DNA from: Chitinophagaceae bacterium UBA4857
Lineage (GTDB): Bacteria > Bacteroidota > Bacteroidia > Chitinophagales > Chitinophagaceae
Length of the DNA: 18,167 bases
NCBI GenBank assembly: GCA_002399735.1
Contig: DHEF01000019.1
Coordinates: 1 to 18,167 of the forward strand
Direction of reading: 5' to 3'
Below are positions 1-7,155 of this stretch, in pieces (within the stretch, counting starts at the first letter, position 1; each line of letters opens with the position of its first letter). The notes beneath the pieces are model-generated. The model had not been told where the DNA came from. It ran no database searches and saw only the letters and a program-made list of their open reading frames with translations. The position numbers and the translations under genes are program-made.

Positions 1-17
1 GACTAGCAACTTGGGTT

Positions 18-57
18 AATTAGATAATTAGATGAAGAGGTAATTAGACAATGAAGG
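18..57. repeat. Octamer degenerate tandem repeat (AATTAGAT type)
   Basis: Five consecutive 8-bp units start at 18, 26, 34, 42 and 50: AATTAGAT, AATTAGAT, GAAGAGGT, AATTAGAC, AATGAAGG. The phase is kept although the units diverge. The same unit reappears at 18126. It lies downstream of the infC terminator and codes for nothing visible. Confidence 0.6.
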
Positions 58-59
58 AG

Positions 60-93
60 TTAATACAACAAAGCCCCGCAATAATTGCAGGGC
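60..93 (-). terminator. Intrinsic terminator of thrS-infC
   Basis: Read on the minus strand, GCCCTGCAA (93-85) pairs with TTGCGGGGC (81-73) across a 3-nt TTA loop, with one G-T wobble. A T-rich tail, TTTGTTGTATTAA, follows. It starts about 25 nt after the infC stop codon, so transcription of the pair probably ends here. The T tract is interrupted, so read-through is possible. Confidence 0.6.
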
Positions 94-118
94 CTTGTAA
101 AGTATGTAAAGTTAATGA

Positions 119-757
119 CTAACTTTTTTTCTTGCCTTTTGGGGCAAACATGGCCAACATACGGCGTCCTTCTAACTTAGGCATGTTTTCTAAAATACCT
201 ACTTCGGCTAAACGCTCGGCAAATTTTAATAGCAATAACTGGCCACGATCCTGAAACTGAATAGCACGACCTTTAAATTGCACATAGGCTTTTACCTTGT
301 TGCCATCTTTTAAGAAACCTTCGGCATGCTTGGCTTTAAAGTCAAAATCATGATCGTCGGTGTTAGGCGTAAAGCGAATTTCCTTTACCTCGGAAACCTT
401 GCTTTTTGCCTTCATTTCTTTTTCCTTTTTCTTTTTATCGTAAAGGAATTTATTGTAGTCGATAATTTTACATACCGGTGGATCAACCTGTGGAGAAATT
501 TCCACCAGGTCTAACTCCTGATCCTGCGCCATTTTAAGCGCTTCTTGTATAGAATAGATACCTACCTCTACGTTGTCGCCCACCAGACGAACCTGTGGTA
601 CACGTATATGATGGTTAATTCTGTGCTCGGCTTCTTTGCGGGGTATAAACCTGCCTCTGCCGCCTTTGTTAAATCCGCCACCGCCGCCGCCGGGCTTAAA
701 TCCGCCCTGACCGGGTGGTCTGCTGAACCCGCCACCGGGTTTTTGTGGTACTGCCAT
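119..757 (-). CDS. infC: Translation initiation factor IF-3
   Basis: IF-3 binds the 30S subunit, keeps 50S away and proofreads the start codon and initiator tRNA. The protein has 212 residues. The IF3 N-domain spans about 44-115 (RVPQVRLVGDN, LDLVEISP, PPVCKIIDY). A Lys-rich linker helix around 108-120 leads to the C-domain, about 120-207 (EIRFTPNTDDHDF, GRRMLAMFAPKG). Before the N-domain is an extension of about 40 residues rich in Gly, Pro, Arg and Phe, which is absent from E. coli IF-3. An in-frame TAA lies directly upstream of ATG 757, so this start is fixed; the AUU start known from E. coli infC is not used. It follows thrS in the same direction with a 170-nt gap. A terminator, not rpmI, comes next within the window. 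Confidence 0.97.
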   Translation of the reverse strand: MAVPQKPGGGFSRPPGQGGFKPGGGGGGFNKGGRGRFIPRKEAEHRINHHIRVPQVRLVGDNVEVGIYSIQEALKMAQDQELDLVEISPQVDPPVCKIIDYNKFLYDKKKKEKEMKAKSKVSEVKEIRFTPNTDDHDFDFKAKHAEGFLKDGNKVKAYVQFKGRAIQFQDRGQLLLLKFAERLAEVGILENMPKLEGRRMLAMFAPKGKKKS

Positions 758-927
758 TTACGTTTTTTAAATGAAGCTTACCTCCTGTGGGTAAACATTT
801 TTGCTGTTTTTTAAATGCCTCAACTCAGGATTTGAGGTTGGTTATTTTTGATTATTTTTTGAAATTACTACATTTTTGGTTAACCGTTTTTTTTATTTGC
901 CAAATTATTGGCCGGTTAAGTGTTGGC

Positions 928-2886
928 TTATTTAGCCTCCGTAACTTCATGGGTATCTGCCCTGCGCTCTTTTACTTCTTCTACAATTTGTTGTACAAAC
1001 TCGTCCAACGGTTTGGCGCCTAAATCGCCTTTACCCTGACGCCTGATAGATACTTGTTTTTCGTTCATTTCTTTTTCACCTACCACCAGCATGTAAGGAA
1101 CCTTTAACAACTCGGTTTCCCTGATTTTTTTACCAATTTTTTCCTGGCGGTCGTCAACTTCTGCACGAATATCAGCTTTTTTAAGTTTTGCCTGAATTTC
1201 TTTGGCATAATCTAAAAACTTATCGCTGATAGGCAATACTTTCACTTGTACAGGTGCTAACCATACCGGGAATTTACCGGCATATTGCTCTAATAAAAAT
1301 CCGATGAATCTTTCGTGTGTACCTAATGGAGCACGGTGAATGATTAATGGCGTTTCGGGCTTGTTATCCTGCGAAGTATATTGCAACTTAAAGCTACGGC
1401 CTTGCGAAAAATCTACCTGGTTGGTTGCCAAAGTAAACTCACGACCAATAGCACTATAAATTTGTACATCAATTTTTGGGCCGTAAAACGCTGCTTCGTC
1501 CTGTACCTCAACAAACGGTATATTTGATTCGGTTAATACATTACGTACCATGGCTTCGGTTTCCTGCCAAAGCTCCGGCTCGTTTACATATTTTACTCCC
1601 AGCTTTTCAGGCGAGTGCAGCGATAAACGCATCACATATTTTTCAATACCAAATATTTTAAAGTATTTTAAATACATTTCGTTTACGGCTCTAAACTCCT
1701 CATTAAACTGTTCTTTGGTGCAATAAATATGTGCATCGTTCATGTGTAAACAACGTACACGCATTAAACCAAATAACTCGCCACTTTGCTCGTAACGGTA
1801 CACGGTACCATATTCTGCAATACGGTAAGGTAAGTCACGATAGCTTTTTGGCTCGGCCGCAAATATTTTGTGGTGGTGCGGACAGTTCATGGATCTTAGG
1901 TAGTATTTCTCGCCTTCTAATTCCATTGGCGGATACATACTATCGGCATAGTAAGGTAAGTGTCCACTGGTTAAATACATATTCTCCTTAGCAATATGCG
2001 GGGTTACTACCCTTTTATAACCGGCTTCGCTTTCTGTTTCCTTAGCTAATTTTTCCAACTCCTCAATTATAACTGTACCGTTAGGCATCCACATAATTAA
2101 ACCTTGTCCCACATCATCATCCATGGTGTAAATGCTTAACTCCTTACCCAATTTGCGGTGGTCACGTTTTTTAGCTTCCTCCAGCATTTGCAGGTATTCG
2201 TCCAGTTCCTTCTGGTTAGGGAAGGTTACGCCATATACACGGGTTAACTGTTTGTTTTTTTCATCGCCTTTCCAATAAGCACCGGCTACATTGGTTAATT
2301 TAATGGCTTTTATAAAACCGGTATGTGGTATATGTGGCCCACGGCATAAATCGGTAAACTGTCCCTGGCTATAAAAAGTAATGCCATCTTCCAGGTTTTG
2401 TAATAAATCTAATTTATACTCATCGCCTTTGTCAGCAAAATAAGTAACCGCATCGGCCTTAGAAATTTCTTTACGTACAAAAGCATTGTTTTGCTTTGCC
2501 AGTTCGTTCATTTTTTTCTCCAATACCGCCAAATCTTCTTCGGTTATTTTGCGGTCGCCCAAATCCATATCATAATAAAAACCTGCAGGGTTTTCAGTAG
2601 CAGGCCCTACCCAGAATTTAGTACCCGGGTATAAAACCTCAATAGCCTCGGCCATTACGTGTGCCGATGAATGCCAGAATGTTGACTTGCCTTCCTTATC
2701 ATCCCACGTCAGTAAGTTTAATGTCGAGTCACCCGTTATTGGTCGGGAAGCATCCCAAACCTCGCCATTAACTTTTGCTGCCAGTACTTTTCTGGCCAAC
2801 CCTTCTGAAATGGATTTGGCAATGTCCAATGCCGAACTACCTTCGGCATAAGATCTAACTGCACCATCCGGAAACGTAATATTCAT
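928..2886 (-). CDS. thrS: Threonine--tRNA ligase
   Basis: It charges tRNA-Thr with threonine and edits mischarged Ser-tRNA-Thr in the cytoplasm. At 652 residues it is full length. The order is a TGS domain (about 1-62), an editing domain with H72-x3-H76 and C181-x3-H185, a class II catalytic core (about 250-535), and an anticodon-binding domain (about 540-640). Core residues C335, H386 and H517 match the zinc ligands known from E. coli ThrRS (C334, H385, H511). Motif 3 is GTHERFIGF around 522-530. The start is the ATG at 2886. thrS next to infC is a conserved arrangement in many bacteria. No Shine-Dalgarno is obvious. A promoter-like element lies about 100 nt upstream. Confidence 0.98.
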   Translation of the reverse strand: MNITFPDGAVRSYAEGSSALDIAKSISEGLARKVLAAKVNGEVWDASRPITGDSTLNLLTWDDKEGKSTFWHSSAHVMAEAIEVLYPGTKFWVGPATENPAGFYYDMDLGDRKITEEDLAVLEKKMNELAKQNNAFVRKEISKADAVTYFADKGDEYKLDLLQNLEDGITFYSQGQFTDLCRGPHIPHTGFIKAIKLTNVAGAYWKGDEKNKQLTRVYGVTFPNQKELDEYLQMLEEAKKRDHRKLGKELSIYTMDDDVGQGLIMWMPNGTVIIEELEKLAKETESEAGYKRVVTPHIAKENMYLTSGHLPYYADSMYPPMELEGEKYYLRSMNCPHHHKIFAAEPKSYRDLPYRIAEYGTVYRYEQSGELFGLMRVRCLHMNDAHIYCTKEQFNEEFRAVNEMYLKYFKIFGIEKYVMRLSLHSPEKLGVKYVNEPELWQETEAMVRNVLTESNIPFVEVQDEAAFYGPKIDVQIYSAIGREFTLATNQVDFSQGRSFKLQYTSQDNKPETPLIIHRAPLGTHERFIGFLLEQYAGKFPVWLAPVQVKVLPISDKFLDYAKEIQAKLKKADIRAEVDDRQEKIGKKIRETELLKVPYMLVVGEKEMNEKQVSIRRQGKGDLGAKPLDEFVQQIVEEVKERRADTHEVTEAK

Positions 2887-2988
2887 TTGTTTGTAATTGA
2901 ATCGTCTTTAATTACTTTACAGTAATTTTAAAATCTATCAGTTATTTTGCACCAACCTGTTTATTTGCAAGTGAGCACTAAAAGTTGG

Positions 2989-3018
2989 CAAAATTAACAA
3001 AGTCTTTCTGTAGTGCAA
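2989..3018 (-). promoter_or_regulatory. Candidate Bacteroidota promoter for thrS
   Basis: On the minus strand TAATTTTG (2996-2989) matches the -7 consensus TAnnTTTG, with TTG (3018-3016) 19 nt upstream, in line with the TTG-N17-23-TAnnTTTG form. The predicted 5' leader of thrS would be about 95-100 nt. There is no experimental support here. Confidence 0.45.
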
Positions 3019-3041
3019 TCACTCAATCATCACAAATTCAT

Positions 3042-3049
3042 TAGTTTTG
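3042..3049 (+). promoter_or_regulatory. -7 box TAGTTTTG for the first secreted paralogue
   Basis: TAGTTTTG fits TAnnTTTG exactly and ends 7 nt before the ATG at 3057. If used, the mRNA would be leaderless or nearly so. No clear -33 TTTG or TTG lies at the right distance, so support is only partial. Confidence 0.35.
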
Positions 3050-3056
3050 GGCTGTT

Positions 3057-4190
3057 ATGAGGTTTTTTTTGTTATCAATATTGCTAACAGGCCAATTTTT
3101 GCTTGGTTTCACCAACTTTTCCACCGCTCAAAACATTGATGGTATTTGGCGTGGATACTTTATTACCGATGATGGCGACCAATACCGCCTGGAAATTCAG
3201 GTAAAGAAAAATGCCGCCAATGCCGTGCAAGGCGTTTCCTACTCCTACTTAGATGTACGTTTTTACGGTAAAGCTACCATGACCGGTACTTACGATAAAA
3301 CCAAAAAGAAATTACGGGTTTACGAAATTAAAACCGTTGAAATTAAAAGTTCAACCGGTGATGGTGCAGCCATTATGAACTACGATTTACACTATTCTCA
3401 ATCCGGTAAAGAAGAGTTTTTAGAAGGCACTTACTTAGGCAAAACCGAAGTAAAAGACGGACCTAATCCATTTGAATGGGGCCAAAGTGGCGGCGGTAAA
3501 GTTTATTTAAGACGTGTGGTAGAGTCTAACTTTTATGTAGAACCTTTTTTGCGTAACACCCCAAGCGTTGCTAAACCCAAACCAAATGCACCAACAACCA
3601 ATAAGCCGGCATTAGTTACAACCAAGCCTAAAACACCTAATAATACAGCTAGTACTAACCGACAAACACCTCCAACAAATAATAGAACTACCACCCCAAA
3701 AACACCGCAACAAAAACAACCTGATCAAAATACGGCCAAGGTAACAACACCCATAACTTTACCGGAAATAAAAACGGAAATAAAAACAGTACCGCCAATA
3801 AGTAAAACAAATAATTTACCGGTGCCTAAACCAGCCATTCTTAAAACCAGGTCAAACGAATTAATGAAAGCATTGGTAGTTAACAACAATAATGTTACTA
3901 TTAAGTTGTACGATAATGGCGAAATTGACGACGATACCATATCTGTTTATGTAGATAATAAACTGATGCTGGCCAACAAACGTCTTTCTACCCTACCCAT
4001 TACTTTAAATTTAACTTTAGAGAATGATGGTGATGAATACGAAATTGTAATGGTTGCCGAAAACCTGGGCCGCATACCACCCAACACCTCATTAATGGTG
4101 GTAACGGCTGGCGATAAAACGTATAAAGTACAGATTACTTCCAACGAACAAAAAAATGCCATGGTGAGGTTACGATACGAGAAACCGTAG
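3057..4190 (+). CDS. Secreted two-domain protein of unknown function (paralogue 1)
   Basis: I recognise no named family. The 377-residue protein begins with a Sec signal peptide (about 1-25, ending in FSTAQ). An N-terminal beta-rich domain follows at about 26-160 (IDGIWRGYF, then GTYDKTKKKL and FLEGTYLGK). A Thr/Pro/Lys/Asn-rich linker at about 166-265 resembles a flexible periplasmic or surface spacer. The C-terminal domain (about 268-377) carries YDNGEIDDDTISVYV and ENLGRIPPNTSLMV. The same two-domain layout is found in the next plus-strand gene, which lacks the long linker. There is no lipobox cysteine, and no cysteine anywhere. It is probably exported to the periplasm or cell surface. A ligand-binding or structural role is possible but unproven. 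Confidence 0.85.
   Translation: MRFFLLSILLTGQFLLGFTNFSTAQNIDGIWRGYFITDDGDQYRLEIQVKKNAANAVQGVSYSYLDVRFYGKATMTGTYDKTKKKLRVYEIKTVEIKSSTGDGAAIMNYDLHYSQSGKEEFLEGTYLGKTEVKDGPNPFEWGQSGGGKVYLRRVVESNFYVEPFLRNTPSVAKPKPNAPTTNKPALVTTKPKTPNNTASTNRQTPPTNNRTTTPKTPQQKQPDQNTAKVTTPITLPEIKTEIKTVPPISKTNNLPVPKPAILKTRSNELMKALVVNNNNVTIKLYDNGEIDDDTISVYVDNKLMLANKRLSTLPITLNLTLENDGDEYEIVMVAENLGRIPPNTSLMVVTAGDKTYKVQITSNEQKNAMVRLRYEKP
3763..3786 (+). repeat. 12-bp perfect tandem duplication in linker
   Basis: Two exact copies of CGGAAATAAAAA lie back to back inside the linker of the secreted protein, giving EIKT-EIKT at the protein level. It looks like a recent in-frame slippage event and fits a linker whose length is free to vary. 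Confidence 0.75.
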
Positions 4191-4191
4191 T

Positions 4192-4226
4192 AAGGTGGAA
4201 GGCTTAAGGCATAAAGCTTAAAGCGG
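4192..4226. repeat. Heptamer tandem repeat (AAGGCTT type)
   Basis: Five in-phase 7-bp units begin right after the stop codon of the preceding gene: AAGGTGG, AAGGCTT, AAGGCAT, AAAGCTT, AAAGCGG. It is degenerate but strictly periodic. Confidence 0.55.
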
Positions 4227-4285
4227 AACTCTCTACTCTCGATAAGTTTTACTAAACATTATTTTTATTATGCACCCAGCTTCAG

Positions 4286-4351
4286 CTCCCTGATGGATCT
4301 TCTGTTGCGTCGCACTCTTGTACGTTCTGTAATACTATTCGGCATTGTGCA
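4286..4351. repeat. Dispersed intergenic repeat, copy A
   Basis: Positions 4317-4351 match 12083-12117 at 29 of 35 bases in the same orientation, with an identical core GTAATACTATT (4329-4339). Weaker similarity extends about 30 bp to the left. It sits between two plus-strand genes. The rest of the 332-nt gap 4191-4522 holds the flanking repeat tracts and no gene. Confidence 0.7.
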
Positions 4352-4367
4352 AAACCAAAATATTCTT

Positions 4368-4427
4368 TTGAACTTTTGAACATTGAACCCCTTGAACTTT
4401 TTGAACTTCTTAAACTTCTTGAACCTT
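4368..4427. repeat. TTGAACTTN tandem repeat, period 9
   Basis: Seven units start at 4368, 4376, 4383, 4392, 4401, 4410 and 4419. The first two are 8 and 7 bp and the last five are 9 bp. All begin TTGAAC or TTAAAC. It is non-coding and lies about 95 bp before the next gene. Confidence 0.7.
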
Positions 4428-4522
4428 TCCTCGTCGCTGCTTTGTTACAGTAATTATAATTTTACAACCGTTGCTGTAAATTATTGGTGTTGGTAATAGC
4501 TATTTGCTTATTTTCATTTTTC

Positions 4523-5359
4523 ATGAAACGGACGCAATTTTTCCTTTTGTTATTATGTGCTGCACCTGCTGTATTTGGGCAGAATATTAATGGCATTTGG
4601 AAAGGCAAGCTGGTAATGGAACCCGGCGGCTGTTTTCCGGTGTATAATATTGAATTACAGATTACACTTACCGGCACAAGAATCAGTGGTACCTCTTATC
4701 ACTTTTCCGATACGACTAATTTTGTAAAAGAAATATTCGACGGATCTTTCGATTCTACCTCCAAAATTATTCTGTTAAACGAGTTAAGCGTAGCCACTTT
4801 TCGTATTCCGGCAGATTGTACGCCTTGTATAAAAAAATTTACACTTACTTATCACACCGATGGTAAAGAAGAACAGTTAAGAGGCTCGTGGACAGGTAAA
4901 ACCTTAGACAAAAACGCGGATTGTCCACCAGGTAGTATTGTCATGACTAGGTTTCAAAAATCTTCCTTTGAACCGCCACCACCCAAAATTGATAATAAAG
5001 TACTGGAGCTGGTACAGGAAATATATGTAGATACTGGTATTGTAAAAATTTCCTTTTACGATAATGGTTATATTGATGGTGACACCATATCAGTTTACGT
5101 AAATAAAATTCCGGTTATTAGTCGCCAGATGTTATCGTTAAAGCCGGTTACCACCGAAGTGTATGTAACTGAACAAAAAAATATTCACGAAGTAGTAATG
5201 GTAGGCGAAAACCTCGGCTCTATACCGCCCAATACCGCTTTAATGGTTATTAGCGCCGGGCAGCAGCGACATAAGCTCAACCTATCGTCCGATGAAAAGA
5301 AAAACGCGATGGTAAAAATAATTTATAAAAAACCCGATAACGTGGATATAAAAAGATAA
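4523..5359 (+). CDS. Secreted two-domain protein of unknown function (paralogue 2)
   Basis: Counted from ATG 4523 the protein has 278 residues. A TTG 39 nt upstream is in frame, but ATG 4523 gives a normal signal peptide (MKRTQFFLLLLCAAPAVFGQ), so I prefer it. The N-terminal domain starts NINGIWKGKL, like the IDGIWRGY of the upstream gene. The C-terminal domain (about 160-270) keeps YDNG, DTISVYV, ENLG, IPPNT and KNAMV at the same places. The linker is only a few prolines (about 150-155). Unlike its paralogue it has four cysteines in the mature part (37, 99, 102, 134; CxxC at 99-102), which could form disulfides. Its stop codon lies inside a long palindrome. The function is unknown; the pair probably arose by tandem duplication. 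Confidence 0.85.
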   Translation: MKRTQFFLLLLCAAPAVFGQNINGIWKGKLVMEPGGCFPVYNIELQITLTGTRISGTSYHFSDTTNFVKEIFDGSFDSTSKIILLNELSVATFRIPADCTPCIKKFTLTYHTDGKEEQLRGSWTGKTLDKNADCPPGSIVMTRFQKSSFEPPPPKIDNKVLELVQEIYVDTGIVKISFYDNGYIDGDTISVYVNKIPVISRQMLSLKPVTTEVYVTEQKNIHEVVMVGENLGSIPPNTALMVISAGQQRHKLNLSSDEKKNAMVKIIYKKPDNVDIKR

Positions 5360-5393
5360 AGGAGGGTAATATTACCCTCCTTTATCTTTTTAT
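5348..5393. terminator. 46-bp perfect palindrome, bidirectional terminator
   Basis: Positions 5348-5370 are the exact reverse complement of 5371-5393. The GC-rich part is GGAGGG/CCCTCC, flanked by A-rich and T-rich arms, so it works as a hairpin plus T tract on either strand. The TAA stop of the upstream gene (5357-5359) is inside it. It can also end minus-strand transcription from glmM. Confidence 0.85.
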
Positions 5394-5416
5394 TGACTTA
5401 GAATAAATTTATTGCT

Positions 5417-5490
5417 GTCACCCTGAGCCTGACGAAAGACTATGCAACAAAATAAAAATTCTCTTTGGGCTTCGTCAAGCTGAGCCTGGT
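5417..5490. repeat. REP-like inverted repeat (CCTGAGC..GACGAA type)
   Basis: The left arm at 5421-5436 reads CCCTGAGCCTGACGAA. The right arm at 5471-5489, reverse-complemented, ends CTCAGCTTGACGAA, matching the left arm at 12 of 14 bases. About 34 bp separate the arms. Elements of this kind are common in intergenic DNA of many bacteria, but family membership is from memory, not from a search. It lies between convergent genes. Confidence 0.6.
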
Positions 5491-5559
5491 AGTTTCCTTA
5501 TAAATTTTAAAGAATTTAATCCTATTATTTGTATCCAAGCCTAACAAGGGTATTCTGAA

Positions 5560-6945
5560 TTAGTTAATAAACTCCTTTATATCCTGCATTAATTTTGTAG
5601 CAATATTATTTGCCTTGCTTTCAAAATCACTTTCAGCATAAATACGAATGATTGGTTCCGTATTAGAAGTACGCAGGTGTACCCAATCATTATCAAATTC
5701 TATCTTAATACCGTCTTCTGTATTAATCGGATTTTTCTTGTATTTGTCTTCAATCTTTTTAAATAAGGTTACTACATCAATTGATTTTTCCAGTTCAATT
5801 TTATTCTTAGAAATAAAATAATCCGGGTAGTTGGAACGTAATGATTTTACACCATTTTTATGTCCTGCCAGATGGCTTAAAAACAAAGCAATACCAATCA
5901 ATGCGTCACGGCCGTAATGAAAATCAGGCACAATAATACCACCGTTTCCTTCGCCACCAATAACGGCGTTGTGCGTTTTCATTTTTTCCACCACATTCAC
6001 CTCACCTACCGACGATGGAAAATATTCGCCACCATGCTTTAAAGTAATTTCTTTTAAGGCTTTGGTGCTACTCATATTGCTTACCGTATTGCCTTTTCTG
6101 TGTTGTAATATATAATCGGCTACTGCCACCAAAGTATATTCTTCTCCAAACATACTGCCATCTTCACATACCAATGCCAGACGGTCAACATCCGGATCAA
6201 CGGCTATACCTAAATCAGCTTTTTGTTTAATTACTTCGTTTGTTAATTGCGTTAAATGTTGTGGTAATGGTTCCGGGTTGTGTGCAAATTTTCCTGTTAC
6301 TTCTTCATTTAAAACAATCACTTGTTCAACACCCAAAGCTTTTAACAAAGCGGGCACGTAAATAGCACCTGTAGAGTTAACAGCATCAACAACTATTTTA
6401 AAATTTTTGGCTGCTATGGCTTCTTTATTTACTAAAGGGTAAGCCAGTATGGCATCAATATGTTTTTGAAGATAATCTTCGTTTGGCGTAACGGTGCCTA
6501 ATTTATCAACCGATGCAAAATTAAAGTCTGCAGTTTCGGCCATATCCAACACTTTTTTACCCAACTCAGCAGAAATAAATTCACCTTCGCTGTTAAGTAA
6601 TTTTAAAGCATTCCATTCTTTTGGATTATGACTTGCTGTAATAATAATACCGCCTATAGCACCTTCGGCTTTTACTGCCACTTCCACTGTTGGTGTGGTA
6701 GATAATCCTAAATCAATTACATCAATACCCAAACCAATCAGCGTATTGGTAACTAAACTGTTTACCATGGCCCCACTAATACGACCATCACGCCCTATCA
6801 CAATTTTTTGGTTGCCGGTAGTGCCTTCTGTAAGCATACTACCAAAAGCAGCGGTAAACTTTACTATATCCAATGGGGTTAGGTTGTCACCGGATTTTCC
6901 ACCAATGGTTCCTCTAATTCCGGAAATACTCTTAATCAACGACAC
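5560..6945 (-). CDS. glmM: Phosphoglucosamine mutase (alpha-D-phosphohexomutase)
   Basis: It interconverts glucosamine-6-P and glucosamine-1-P on the way to UDP-GlcNAc, hence peptidoglycan and lipid A. The protein has 461 residues and all four phosphohexomutase landmarks: TASHNP with phospho-Ser105, the Mg loop DPDVDR at 250-255, the sugar loop GEGNGG at 331-336, and the phosphate loop RTSNTEP at 425-431. The GEGNGG loop is of the archaeal/Bacteroidota kind; E. coli GlmM differs here. The start codon is GTG at 6945; no in-frame ATG lies nearby, and the protein begins with the usual SISGIRG. A phosphomannomutase or phosphoglucomutase activity cannot be excluded from sequence. It stands alone, convergent with the secreted pair. 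Confidence 0.93.
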   Translation of the reverse strand: MSLIKSISGIRGTIGGKSGDNLTPLDIVKFTAAFGSMLTEGTTGNQKIVIGRDGRISGAMVNSLVTNTLIGLGIDVIDLGLSTTPTVEVAVKAEGAIGGIIITASHNPKEWNALKLLNSEGEFISAELGKKVLDMAETADFNFASVDKLGTVTPNEDYLQKHIDAILAYPLVNKEAIAAKNFKIVVDAVNSTGAIYVPALLKALGVEQVIVLNEEVTGKFAHNPEPLPQHLTQLTNEVIKQKADLGIAVDPDVDRLALVCEDGSMFGEEYTLVAVADYILQHRKGNTVSNMSSTKALKEITLKHGGEYFPSSVGEVNVVEKMKTHNAVIGGEGNGGIIVPDFHYGRDALIGIALFLSHLAGHKNGVKSLRSNYPDYFISKNKIELEKSIDVVTLFKKIEDKYKKNPINTEDGIKIEFDNDWVHLRTSNTEPIIRIYAESDFESKANNIATKLMQDIKEFIN

Positions 6946-6979
6946 AGTGTAAAATGTTAAATGGTTAAAAGACAGCTAG

Positions 6980-6993
6980 TATTATATATAATA
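6980..6993. repeat. 14-bp AT palindrome upstream of glmM
   Basis: TATTATATATAATA is a perfect palindrome about 35 bp upstream of the glmM start, in the 210-nt gap 6946-7155. It could be an operator or chance in AT-rich DNA. The rest of the gap shows only a second AT palindrome near 7086-7099 and a promoter-like box. Confidence 0.3.
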
Positions 6994-7027
6994 GTTGCTT
7001 TTCTCAGGTTATTTAATTTTTGCTACT

Positions 7028-7035
7028 CAAAAATA
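7028..7035 (-). promoter_or_regulatory. -7 box TATTTTTG for glmM
   Basis: The minus strand reads TATTTTTG, an exact TAnnTTTG match, about 83 nt upstream of the GTG start. No well-placed -33 element was found. Confidence 0.3.
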
Positions 7036-7155
7036 AGCGTTTCTAACAATTTTAGCTTAGGAAACATTGTATATGGGTATATATTTTTTATAAAAAACGT
7101 TTGCATATCAGTGTGTTAGGCAACAATAATTATTAAAAAACATTAAAAGTAGGTA

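Noticed and set aside
899..912. Hairpin GCCAA-ATTA-TTGGC between thrS and infC as a terminator
   Set aside because: Followed on the minus strand by an A-rich, not T-rich, stretch; infC would be cut off from its operon.
4462..4522. Extended TTG start for the second secreted paralogue (4484)
   Set aside because: The ATG at 4523 gives a standard signal peptide; the longer form adds a second hydrophobic stretch.
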